A stretch of 31,960 bases of DNA, from positions 102,877 to 134,836 of the forward strand of contig NMRA01000813.1 of NCBI GenBank assembly GCA_002633005.1, read 5' to 3'. Positions within the stretch are counted from its first letter, which is position 1. Every line of letters begins with the position of its first letter. This stretch comes from Phoronis australis. Lineage: Eukaryota; Phoronida; Phoronidae. The notes under the pieces are model-generated. The model saw only the letters and a list, made by a program, of their open reading frames with translations. It did no database searches and had not been told where the DNA came from. A program made the translations under genes and the position numbers. This document shows positions 31,301 to 31,960 of the stretch, piece after piece.

Positions 31301-31778
31301 TATTCAAGAAGCAAATATTCGCTATTGCTACGGTGAAACGTCTAAAAGCTGTAGAAGGTTTAGCCGAATCTTTGGGAAAATGGACGCAGGAACAGGTTTC
31401 AAAAGATATCTCATTAGTACAGTGCTTAACTCAGGGATTTGCCATCTTTTCGATTTTTGCTCAAAATGCTATCTTACTAATTCTGCTAAGCTTCAAGTGT
31501 GTGTCCTGAAAAAGTCGCTTTGAGCAAATGCTGTAATGAATTGTCTGCAGAGTACTCTCCGTTTTCGAAGTTAGAATGCCATAATAGTTGCAGAGTTTTA
31601 ACCTTAACATTTGCCTAAAGATTAATGCGTGTTTTTGATCTATCGGTTTCTAATTAGTAGTATTCTTTTTCTCTCGCAGTTCGAGAAATTCGTTCAAAAT
31701 TGTCTGTGGAAAAACCCCAGTCTCTTAATTGACCCAGATACGCTGGTTGCAAAGTGTAAGGACGCCACTCCCGACAAT
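1137..31778 (+). CDS. CNGK: CNGK/tetraKCNG-type multi-repeat cyclic-nucleotide-gated K+ channel (partial gene, 30 exons)
   Basis: This is a multi-exon gene open at both ends. Thirty exons listed separately below join without a frame break into about 1527 residues. The product has three successive CNG/HCN-like units: repeat A from the pore onward, then full repeats B and C. Each unit has a P-loop ending in GYGD, an S6, a C-linker and a CNBD; B and C also show S1-S5. Tandem units on one chain with a K+ filter and CNBDs are diagnostic of CNGK, known in sea-urchin sperm as a cGMP-activated K+ channel that hyperpolarises the flagellum during chemotaxis. In zebrafish a CNGK relative is reported as pH-sensitive instead. 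The membrane role here is inferred from the family. No start or stop codon lies in the window; the last exon ends at a GTAAGT donor, which fits a further repeat downstream. An alternative reading is two genes split after repeat A (stop at 5910-5912). Confidence 0.85.
1312..1764 (+). other. CNGK: Intron inside the GYGD filter codon of repeat A
   Basis: Phase 2 intron that splits the first Gly codon of GYGD. I see no repeat or gene in it. Confidence 0.75.
1765..1942 (+). CDS. CNGK: Repeat A exon 2: K+ filter YGD, S6 and start of C-linker
   Basis: The acceptor is TTTTAG and the donor GTAAGT begins at 1943, phase 0. The first base completes the Gly codon and is followed by YGD, restoring the K+-selective GYGD. 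A hydrophobic S6 (about WLASCFMLAGTLFFFGMMVG) is followed by a basic stretch (NLDKQRAKFVHHLNNVKNIM) typical of the A' helix of a CNG/HCN C-linker. Confidence 0.88.
1943..2639 (+). other. CNGK: Intron between repeat A S6 and C-linker
   Basis: Phase 0 intron of about 0.7 kb, with no recognisable feature. Confidence 0.75.
2640..2804 (+). CDS. CNGK: Repeat A exon 3: C-linker
   Basis: Fifty-five codons in phase 0-0 between a GGTAG acceptor and GTAAGA donor. The sequence contains LVLGYYEYTWLRNKGV and LFDTLPLSFRQEISLQLN. This matches the C-linker pattern of CNG/HCN channels, with a YYEY.W..G segment followed by LP..L..EI...L. The equivalent exon in repeat C (29211-29372) has nearly the same length (54 codons) and the same phases. 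Confidence 0.87.
2805..4520 (+). other. CNGK: Intron between repeat A C-linker and CNBD
   Basis: Phase 0 intron of 1.7 kb. It contains a C10 tract at 3332-3341 and, at about 3995-4400, a stretch dense in short palindromes (GCGAAACTTCGC at 4002-4013, several GAAGCTTC-like words and CGAAGTTATCG). The last word recurs near 12162. This is probably an old non-autonomous element. Confidence 0.6.
4521..4667 (+). CDS. CNGK: Repeat A exon 4: CNBD, first part
   Basis: Forty-nine codons, phase 0-0, acceptor ATTTGCAG, donor GTAACA. It begins the CNBD with FLRMISMYMKHRFYLPGQII and continues to FYIHRGVVE, the usual helix A and first beta strands (YLPG.. ..G..G..M..I..G). An AG at 4481-4482 would bring a frame-disrupting start, so the acceptor at 4520 is preferred. 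The matching exon in repeat B (17012-17158) has the identical length of 147 bases and ends at the same Glu. Confidence 0.83.
4919..4981 (+). CDS. CNGK: Repeat A exon 5: CNBD middle strand to FGE
   Basis: A 21-codon microexon in phase 0-0 between TTTTCAG and GTATGA. It encodes ILGEDEEAVVATL followed by KEGRIFGE. The closing FGE is the conserved start of the phosphate-binding cassette. Both neighbours are in phase 0, so skipping this exon would keep frame but remove FGE. Confidence 0.83.
4982..5763 (+). other. CNGK: Two short CNBD introns of repeat A
   Basis: Introns 4982-5312 (phase 0) and 5428-5763 (phase 1), separated by the exon at 5313-5427. Neither contains anything recognisable. Confidence 0.7.
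5313..5427 (+). CDS. CNGK: Repeat A exon 6: CNBD phosphate-binding cassette and C helix
   Basis: The acceptor is TTGTTGCAG and the donor GTATGG; entry phase 0, exit phase 1. It encodes ISLVV followed by NAPRTATIRAG, the Arg-Thr pair that contacts the cyclic phosphate in CNG/HCN/PKA domains, and then LVVLEKHDLMCVLKYFPE of the B/C helix region. This CNBD looks competent for ligand binding by motif. Confidence 0.87.
5764..5900 (+). CDS. CNGK: Repeat A exon 7: end of CNBD and A-B linker
   Basis: Acceptor TTCTCAG; entry with two bases. It encodes VLERIRDIADHRYNRVSKAV followed by a Ser/Gln-rich linker. The end at 5900 assumes a GC donor (GCAAGT at 5901), which gives phase 0 and joins in frame to 8587. 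Reading through instead gives three more residues and TGA at 5910-5912, with AATAAA at 5928-5933. I favour the splice because repeat B continues the same family. The end is the least certain junction in the model. Confidence 0.65.
5928..5933 (+). terminator. Possible polyadenylation signal AATAAA after repeat A stop
   Basis: AATAAA starts 15 bases after the TGA at 5910-5912 that would terminate repeat A if the GC donor at 5901 is not used. It may mark intronic polyadenylation. In AT-rich DNA the hexamer also occurs by chance; another is at about 6285. Confidence 0.25.
6484..6622. mobile_element. MITE-like inverted-repeat element (about 139 bases)
   Basis: The left end reads CCTGGACCCAAGGTCTAATC and the reverse complement of the right end reads CCAGGGCCCGAAGTCTAATC. 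Similarity continues for about 38 bases per arm, with the outer part strongest. There is no coding capacity. A target-site duplication is not clear. Confidence 0.6.
7235..7490 (+). repeat. Dispersed repeat copy 1 (about 250 bases), inverted relative to 14480-14735
   Basis: Several blocks match the reverse complement of 14480-14735 in the same order, for example GAGCAGCAATGTC, GATTGGTTGTC, TCCTCGTAACTCGATGTC, AGCTAATTAACATA and GGATCGACTGGT. The pair is diverged but collinear over about 250 bases. Confidence 0.75.
8587..8796 (+). CDS. CNGK: Repeat B exon 1: cytoplasmic A-B linker
   Basis: Seventy codons in phase 0-0 from TTTACAG to GTGAAG. It is hydrophilic and carries SSYELSKRFNQLIHRQHTVY then DDNMEVYDEEKKLFRPVARE. 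Clusters of basic and acidic residues just before S1 resemble the pre-S1 N-terminus of CNG/HCN units. An internal ATG at 8608 could act as a start if repeat B were ever made separately, but nothing else requires that. Confidence 0.72.
9118..9915. repeat. Degenerate tandem repeat array
   Basis: At least five diverged units share GACGGATTTCA.TGAAACTTG.CA..GAGGTGTGTGACGACAATGCGCT-type text followed by CCAGT.GATTTTCGG and ATTCGA...CTACAGCA. Unit starts are near 9119, 9290, 9546, 9641 and 9835. The spacing is uneven (about 95-255 bases), so units have been lost or truncated. Confidence 0.7.
9927..9957. repeat. Poly-C tract with two unresolved bases
   Basis: A C14-NN-C15 run. The two Ns indicate that the assembly could not resolve the homopolymer length, so local spacing is unreliable. 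Confidence 0.95.
10609..10783 (+). CDS. CNGK: Repeat B exon 2: S1
   Basis: Acceptor TTGTTACAG, donor GTAAAT; phase 0 in and phase 1 out. It encodes QIKDRVWNKFDYVRNTLVNP followed by a hydrophobic S1 (VWETIILITSVYNGFYVLFL). The VNPES..FQ.W ending before S1 matches the CNG-type N-P-x-S motif that precedes S1. Confidence 0.86.
10784..11125 (+). other. CNGK: Intron between repeat B S1 and S2
   Basis: Phase 1 intron. Its only notable content is the short foldback element at 10865-10916. Confidence 0.75.
10865..10916. mobile_element. Short GC-rich foldback element, copy 1
   Basis: Starts CATGGGCGGCGCAGCACTGA and ends CGCCCCCCATG. An internal GGGGGG...CCCCCC can pair. The left half is nearly identical to two copies at 25447-25593. 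Confidence 0.6.
11126..11227 (+). CDS. CNGK: Repeat B exon 3: S2
   Basis: Acceptor TTTATAG, donor GTGAGA; two bases in, phase 1 out. It encodes S2 and the start of the S2-S3 loop: ICVIADIFNILDILFQLRTA. The D.FN.LDI..Q.RTA pattern is strongly conserved in CNG/HCN/KCNH S2 segments. Confidence 0.9.
11228..11670 (+). other. CNGK: Intron between repeat B S2 and S3
   Basis: Phase 1 intron with T-rich tracts before the acceptor (11620-11647). No other feature seen. Confidence 0.75.
11671..11834 (+). CDS. CNGK: Repeat B exon 4: S3 and S4 voltage-sensor segment
   Basis: Acceptor TTCCTTAG. It encodes KKYYIHSPRFAMDLLGAVPF (S2-S3 loop and S3) and then WWFAILKLNRALKLYK, an S4 with Lys/Arg at roughly three-residue spacing. 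The exon ends at AAG with donor GTCATT, a weak but GT-containing donor. Joining to 13273 gives LYKVPVYF, matching the R/K-V-P end of S4 in the family. Without the splice, translation stops at 11874. Confidence 0.84.
11989..13060. repeat. Composite repeat region with inverted motifs and an LTR-like core
   Basis: The left part has CCTTTTCATACT (11989-12000) facing AGTATGAAAGG (12037-12047), and repeated TTAACTTCG / CGAAGTTA words. The right part has GTTAACTAC (about 12987), the inverse of GTAGTTAAC (about 12079), and a second GTATGAAGGGTT. The middle (about 12476-12950) looks like a different, inserted element. No open frame of interest. Confidence 0.45.
12476..12950 (-). mobile_element. Possible solo LTR or promoter-bearing transposon fragment
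   Basis: Read on the minus strand it has several TTCTAGAA / GAATGTTCC-like heat-shock-element words (about 12703-12842). These are followed by CTATAAATACCC (TATA-like, about 12680-12691) and a transcript-leader-like stretch. The outer ends are TGTT...AACA. No second LTR, target duplication or coding region is visible, so the call is tentative. Confidence 0.3.
13273..13418 (+). CDS. CNGK: Repeat B exon 5: S4-S5 linker and S5
   Basis: Acceptor ATTTTACAG, donor GTACTG; phase 0 in, phase 2 out. It encodes VPVYFKAKEESILFN and the hydrophobic S5 IFKFLIYVPLVTHFIACAWF. The T-H-F-x-A-C-x-W motif of S5 is characteristic of CNG/HCN channels. Confidence 0.9.
13419..14129 (+). other. CNGK: Intron between repeat B S5 and pore
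   Basis: Phase 2 intron. No gene or clear repeat seen. Confidence 0.7.
14130..14378 (+). CDS. CNGK: Repeat B exon 6: turret, pore GYGD and S6
   Basis: The largest exon (249 bases), acceptor CTCCACAG, donor GTATGT. It encodes CEPESWAQLSSAAFNNNTS, the pore YWATTTMSSTGYGDIVAF and S6 VVAIIAMVTGLGLWGYLQAA. Pore and S6 lie in one exon here, whereas A and C each have an intron between or next to them. NNNTS in the turret holds overlapping N-glycosylation sequons. Confidence 0.93.
14480..14735 (-). repeat. Dispersed repeat copy 2, inverted relative to 7235-7490
   Basis: The reverse complement carries GAGCAGCAATATC, GGTTGGTTGTC, TCCTCGTAACTCGATATC, AACTAATTAACATA and TGATCGACTGGT in the same order as copy 1. 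The two copies lie 7 kb apart in different introns. Confidence 0.75.
14733..14990. repeat. Two-copy tandem duplication, period about 136 bases
   Basis: GCGTTGGGTTTGTAGTGGTT (14747) and GCGTTGCATTTGTGGTGGTT (14883) are 136 bases apart. Similarity continues through CCTTTCCCTTTTCCGCAGAA versus CTTTTCTCTTTTCCGCGGTA and ends near GGCAGAAG / GGCAAGGA. Confidence 0.7.
15667..15783 (+). CDS. CNGK: Repeat B exon 7: C-linker, first part
   Basis: Acceptor TATACCAG, donor GTGAAG; one base in, phase 2 out. It encodes VAFQSKVKMVMRFMKERNL then DEELRKKTIKYMTLLWRCH, matching the A'-B' helices of the C-linker (F..K...V..FM....L...LR..V..Y....W). Confidence 0.87.
16040..16136 (+). CDS. CNGK: Repeat B exon 8: C-linker, second part
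   Basis: Acceptor CAATTGTAG, donor GTGAGT; one base in, phase 0 out. It encodes HEQHSGANVFSEIPLSLQQD and MLLCEYGPFLNY. FSEIPLSLQQD is equivalent to the LP..L..EI element of the C-linker. In repeat A and repeat C the whole C-linker is one exon, so B has an extra intron here. Confidence 0.83.
16137..17011 (+). other. CNGK: Intron between repeat B C-linker and CNBD
   Basis: Phase 0, AT-rich. Minus-strand open frames here (for example 16107-16550) lack any recognisable domain. Confidence 0.7.
17012..17158 (+). CDS. CNGK: Repeat B exon 9: CNBD, first part
   Basis: Forty-nine codons, phase 0-0, acceptor GGTTCCAG, donor GTGAGG. It encodes VPLFRECDETFLRDLVLRVQ then QYIYFPGTYIVTAEEVGGEL and YMIKRGHCE. 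This is the CNBD helix A and first strands with the family pattern LF..C...FL..L......Y.PG..I...GE.G..MY.I..G. The usual acidic-glycine pair is modified (AEEVGG). Confidence 0.9.
17159..18525 (+). other. CNGK: Intron within repeat B CNBD
   Basis: Phase 0 intron of 1.4 kb. Two diverged copies of TCTACCAAGTTCCT.GATG, near 17523 and 17661 (about 138 bases apart), point to an old tandem repeat. Otherwise nothing seen. Confidence 0.65.
18526..18713 (+). CDS. CNGK: Repeat B exon 10: CNBD second part, degenerate ligand cassette
   Basis: Acceptor TTTCTGTAG, donor GTAAGT; phase 0 in, phase 2 out. It encodes MLIGDRQSKVFLDIGPGNY then FGETCVIFGGIHNHSVRAK and VEVLMLTRTDLYGVLQRFP. FGE and the downstream VRA are kept at the normal spacing, but the Arg-Thr that binds the cyclic phosphate is His-Asn. 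By motif this domain is unlikely to bind cAMP or cGMP in the usual way. Confidence 0.9.
18714..19175 (+). other. CNGK: Intron after repeat B CNBD
   Basis: Phase 2 intron with nothing recognisable. Confidence 0.7.
19176..19381 (+). CDS. CNGK: Repeat B exon 11: B-C linker, Lys/Arg-rich
   Basis: Acceptor CCATCCAG, donor GTAAGT; one base in, phase 1 out. It starts QQFRIAEQNKSFLYQM and continues through a highly basic, low-complexity linker that ends RFSRFRRQRTKSRHF. KESSRK and RQRTKS could be basophilic kinase sites, which is only a sequence suggestion. Confidence 0.8.
19382..20486 (+). other. CNGK: Intron in the B-C linker
   Basis: Phase 1 intron of 1.1 kb, AT-rich, with nothing recognisable. 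Confidence 0.7.
20487..20628 (+). CDS. CNGK: Repeat C exon 1: B-C linker to pre-S1
   Basis: Acceptor TATCAACAG, donor GTATGT; two bases in, phase 2 out. It encodes VQPQENLSNSSFRWFKRKCA then DYILPFQALHPISKVFAHLL. The basic FRWFKRK cluster followed by a mildly hydrophobic stretch leads to the S1 exon 4 kb downstream. Confidence 0.75.
21314..21540 (+). pseudogene. Decayed THAP-type zinc-finger domain
   Basis: From ATG 21314 one frame reads MVWCNIPACANYEDGRK...SFF, giving the paired cysteines of a THAP finger. After a T7 run (about 21381-21387) the homology moves to the next frame as RFPRESVMLRKWLAVVKNER, the F-R-F-P...W core of THAP domains. Near 21488-21508 the closing C..HF element appears as VC in that frame and then GRHFVG in a further frame. 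The domain is therefore broken by at least two indels. The first, in a homopolymer, could be a sequence error; the second looks like a real small insertion. THAP domains bind DNA in transcription regulators and P-element-type transposases; which kind this was cannot be told. Confidence 0.65.
21540..22052 (-). pseudogene. Decayed P2X7 intracellular (ballast)-like domain
   Basis: On the minus strand one frame reads GRSLGVTGYQFEPDYTDQEI, then an acidic/basic helix, then two stops (TAG 21861-21863, TGA 21852-21854). It continues in the same frame with ANCTIMETTDACVCCHKIPQ and LTDYPNSALYLNRGVLTTFF. This matches from knowledge the P2X7 C-terminal ballast family pattern: YQFEP, W-C-x-C-x-N-C, M.....C.CC.EI, then T(E/D)(H/Y)P....LN..VL. 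The stops fall where Trp and Cys of the W-C-x-C motif are expected, and one or two later Cys positions are Tyr. These are decay marks. The later R-Y-A-A-Y-R part of the family is not seen. Confidence 0.65.
22770..23160. repeat. Diverged tandem repeat, period about 150 bases
   Basis: CAATTTTAGGTTTGATTGCA (about 22793), ACAATTTCAGATTGTAGGGC (about 22937) and CCAATTTCAGGCTTGATGCA (about 23088) recur about every 145-150 bases. Two of the units also share GCAGGCAACCATG / GCAAGCAACCATG. Confidence 0.55.
24669..24842 (+). CDS. CNGK: Repeat C exon 2: S1 and start of S2
   Basis: Acceptor TTAATTCAG, donor GTAAGT; one base in, phase 2 out. It encodes VAVLPFGNAIKVFEFIKFLL, then SLTVIILTGIWFAFEAFF (S1) and LTMVGLCAINAVFM (start of S2). 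The S1-containing exon of repeat B has almost the same size (175 versus 174 bases). Confidence 0.83.
24843..25145 (+). other. CNGK: Intron within repeat C S2
   Basis: Phase 2 intron with nothing recognisable. Confidence 0.75.
25146..25312 (+). CDS. CNGK: Repeat C exon 3: S2 end, S2-S3 loop, S3
   Basis: Acceptor TAACTAG, donor GTGAGA; one base in, phase 1 out. It encodes YLSLHYGFYKQAVLVTHPIA then HYMVTNFLLDFFGTFPFDLI. The F.LD..G..PFDL motif of S3 closely matches repeat B (MDLLGAVPFDYF) and the CNG/HCN families. Confidence 0.89.
25313..26191 (+). other. CNGK: Intron between repeat C S3 and S4
   Basis: Phase 1 intron that holds two adjacent GC-rich foldback elements at 25447-25593; otherwise unremarkable. 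Confidence 0.75.
25447..25593. mobile_element. Two adjacent GC-rich foldback elements (copies 2 and 3)
   Basis: Copy 2 (25447-25516) starts CACGGGCGGCGCAGTACTGA. Copy 3 (25521-25593) starts CATGGGCGGCGCAGCACTGA and ends GGTGCGCCGCCCATG, so its ends are inverted repeats. Its centre GTGGGGGGCTATAGCCCCCAC is a near-perfect palindrome. Both are related to 10865-10916. Confidence 0.7.
26192..26309 (+). CDS. CNGK: Repeat C exon 4: S4 (charge-poor) and S4-S5 linker
   Basis: Acceptor CATTTTCAG, donor GTACAC; two bases in, phase 2 out. It encodes EFAIMKSSFFSLTHLLLFYR then VPMMFAYYESLIEKHTGLI. It aligns with repeat B around the Tyr-(K/R)-Val-Pro end of S4, but upstream it has only Lys, His and the final Arg, so it lacks a regular voltage-sensor ladder. 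Confidence 0.85.
26310..26782 (+). other. CNGK: Intron between repeat C S4 and S5
   Basis: Phase 2 intron that contains a small inverted-repeat element at 26462-26562. Confidence 0.75.
26462..26562. mobile_element. MITE-like element of about 100 bases
   Basis: The left arm (from 26464) is GAGACTCGAGTCGAAAATTG followed by ACCGATC. The reverse complement of the right arm is GAATCTCGACGCAAAAATTG followed by ACCAATC, giving about 27 bases per arm with few mismatches. GAAAATTGAC also occurs in the arms of 6484-6622, so the two may be related. Confidence 0.6.
26783..26952 (+). CDS. CNGK: Repeat C exon 5: S5 and outer turret
   Basis: Acceptor CCTGTTGTAG, donor GTGTGT at 26953; one base in, phase 1 out. 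It encodes LAKFILYMGLFTHFLTCLVN (S5) followed by a Pro-rich turret and DICYKDTWIFSVLG. CYKDTW aligns with CEPESW of repeat B. A second possible donor at 26955 pairs with a different acceptor at 27516; see findings. Confidence 0.83.
26953..27558 (+). other. CNGK: Intron between repeat C S5 and pore
   Basis: Phase 1 intron in the preferred model. A strong-looking acceptor (CCATTCAG, ending 27515) lies 43 bases before the one chosen. Confidence 0.65.
27559..27767 (+). CDS. CNGK: Repeat C exon 6: turret and pore GYGD
   Basis: The chosen acceptor is GGCTATAG at 27551-27558 and the donor is GTAAGA; phase 0 out. It encodes a Cys-containing turret (SHTCRANCTYY, with sequon NCT), then FFYVNALYWASATTLSVGYG and DIHPRDQLE. 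The filter is SVGYGD. An alternative acceptor at 27515 would add a hydrophobic stretch (VMFAHLLYTIGLAID) and needs the neighbouring donor at 26955; both keep frame. Confidence 0.83.
27962..28105 (+). CDS. CNGK: Repeat C exon 7: S6 and C-linker start
   Basis: Forty-eight codons, phase 0-0, acceptor CTTTGCAG, donor GTTGGT. It encodes MVVSIILMMTGVIFYAYVIA (S6) and AAVAASMANADARRAAFQEK then MNNIRSYMK. It parallels repeat A exon 2, which ends at the equivalent position (HLNNVKNIM), also in phase 0. Confidence 0.9.
28106..29210 (+). other. CNGK: Intron between repeat C S6 and C-linker
   Basis: Phase 0 intron of 1.1 kb. All but about 240 bases is the transposon at 28145-29005. Confidence 0.8.
28145..29005. 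mobile_element. 861-base non-autonomous DNA transposon with long terminal inverted repeats
   Basis: The left end CAGGGTGTTCAACGGAAACA and the reverse complement of the right end CAGGATATTCCATCAAAACA begin two arms of about 145 bases. The arms share GGAGTCGAAAACAGAC, CACCTTCAAAACAG and repeated AAACAGGAACCC blocks in the same order. CTATT flanks both ends exactly (28140-28144 and 29006-29010), a 5-base target-site duplication. The AT-rich middle has no transposase-like frame. The CAGG start recalls hAT-type ends, but hAT elements make 8-base duplications, so the superfamily is open. Confidence 0.85.
29211..29372 (+). CDS. CNGK: Repeat C exon 8: C-linker
   Basis: Fifty-four codons, phase 0-0, acceptor GTCTTTTCAG, donor GTAGGA. 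It encodes TRVINHYEHVWQRTGDLEPS and LLKGLPYSLWGDVTFNLYKQ, ending INK. It is the direct counterpart of repeat A exon 3 (HYEHVW versus YYEYTW; GLPYSLWGDV versus TLPLSFRQEI). Confidence 0.91.
29373..29910 (+). other. CNGK: Intron between repeat C C-linker and CNBD
   Basis: Phase 0 intron. The only structure seen is the hairpin at 29430-29450. Confidence 0.7.
29430..29450. repeat. GC-rich hairpin
   Basis: GGGGGCTC, a four-base loop GAAC, then GAGCCCCC form a perfect 8-base stem inside a GC-rich island in otherwise AT-rich intron sequence. It resembles the foldback elements at 10865 and 25447 in composition but does not share their GGGCGGCGCA end. Confidence 0.6.
29911..30027 (+). CDS. CNGK: Repeat C exon 9: CNBD, first part
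   Basis: Thirty-nine codons, phase 0-0, acceptor TTCTTAACAG. It encodes VTLFQNAEKGFKKMLSRSIQ then PMSYLKGEFIVKQGDPGNV. Two overlapping donors exist; GTAAGT at 30028 is the consensus one. The intron lies about ten codons upstream of its position in repeats A and B. Confidence 0.89.
30028..30877 (+). other. CNGK: Intron within repeat C CNBD
   Basis: Phase 0 intron of 850 bases with nothing recognisable. Confidence 0.75.
30878..31011 (+). CDS. CNGK: Repeat C exon 10: CNBD core with intact ligand cassette
   Basis: Acceptor TTGCTTTAG, donor GTAAAT; phase 0 in, phase 2 out. It encodes MFFIHHGVAEITDEEGDKVI then STLNPGRFFGEVSLLFEIPR and TASI. FGEVSL and PRTASIRA (the last Arg is split by the intron) form a canonical phosphate-binding cassette, the best preserved of the three CNBDs. 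Confidence 0.94.
31230..31395 (+). CDS. CNGK: Repeat C exon 11: CNBD end and C helix
   Basis: Acceptor TTTGTCCAG, donor GTTTCA (weak); one base in, phase 0 out. It encodes AKTTVDVFCLTRDSLFEVMD (last strand and B helix) and then a long amphipathic C helix region with FAIATVKRLKAVEGLAESLG. If the weak donor is not used the frame stays open into the intron as far as 31509. Confidence 0.84.
31680..31778 (+). CDS. CNGK: Repeat C exon 12: linker to the next repeat
   Basis: Thirty-three codons, phase 0-0, acceptor CTCTCGCAG, donor GTAAGT. It encodes FEKFVQNCLWKNPSLLIDPD and TLVAKCKDATPDN. It has no stop codon, so the protein continues beyond the window. The join from the preceding exon depends on a weak GTTTCA donor, which lowers certainty. 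Confidence 0.65.
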
Positions 31779-31960
31779 GTAAGTTTGTTCTCTGGAAGCA
31801 GAATTCGTTGCTTACAATGTACGTTGTTCCTGACTGTATATCAGTATGTGCTGTTAAGCACGCTAGGTTGACCAGCTAGTCATGATTTAAAGTCATATGA
31901 TCCGTTTGTAGACGTTTTAAAAACATCGTGAATCTGCATAAAAACCATTGAAACATACTC
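31779..31960 (+). other. CNGK: Start of the intron after the last visible exon
   Basis: Begins with GTAAGT. No further exon appears before the window ends. Confidence 0.65.

Noticed and set aside
1-31960. Prokaryotic features (operons, CRISPR, riboswitches) and RNA genes
   Set aside because: Exon-intron structure and metazoan gene content exclude prokaryotic features, and I saw no tRNA or rRNA signature.

Overview
This window is intron-rich animal genomic DNA. Coding segments are short (63-249 bases), have GT..AG borders in matching phase, and are separated by AT-rich introns loaded with transposon debris. The host is probably an invertebrate or basal-deuterostome metazoan (amphioxus, hemichordate, echinoderm or cnidarian grade). 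I infer this from the gene family and from the transposon and domain relics, not from any species-specific marker.

The backbone is one plus-strand gene that runs through nearly the whole window and is open at both ends. I trace 30 exons from 1137 to 31778, totalling 4583 coding bases (about 1527 residues), and every junction keeps the reading frame. The product contains tandem copies of a complete CNG/HCN-type channel unit: S1-S6, a P-loop with the potassium filter GYGD, a C-linker and a cyclic-nucleotide-binding domain (CNBD). This is the architecture of CNGK (tetraKCNG), the single-polypeptide, four-repeat, cGMP-gated K+ channel known from sea-urchin sperm. Repeat A (1137-5900) is present from the pore onward. 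Repeats B (8587-19381) and C (20487-31778) are essentially complete. The last exon ends in a splice donor with no stop, so more sequence, probably a fourth repeat, lies to the right; the start of repeat A lies to the left.

The repeats have diverged in function. The CNBDs of A and C keep the FGE and PRTA(T/S)IRA signature of the phosphate-binding cassette. In B the Arg-Thr pair is replaced by His-Asn, so B probably cannot bind cyclic nucleotide in the usual way. The S4 of B keeps spaced basic residues, whereas the S4 of C has almost none. At the end of repeat A the model needs a GC-AG intron. Reading through that donor gives a stop followed 15 bases later by AATAAA, a possible short isoform or alternative gene end.

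Other contents: a candidate minus-strand secreted-protein exon at the left edge (45-205), with a signal-peptide-like ATG frame offset by one base. The 4 kb intron between the first two exons of repeat C holds a decayed THAP zinc finger (plus strand, about 21314-21540) that converges on a decayed P2X7-ballast-like domain (minus strand, 22052-21540). The intron at 28106-29210 contains an 861-base non-autonomous DNA transposon with long terminal inverted repeats and a perfect 5-base target duplication. Smaller foldback elements, an inverted 250-base repeat pair, several degenerate tandem arrays and an LTR-like segment fill other introns. No tRNA, rRNA, CRISPR or bacterial-type operon was seen.
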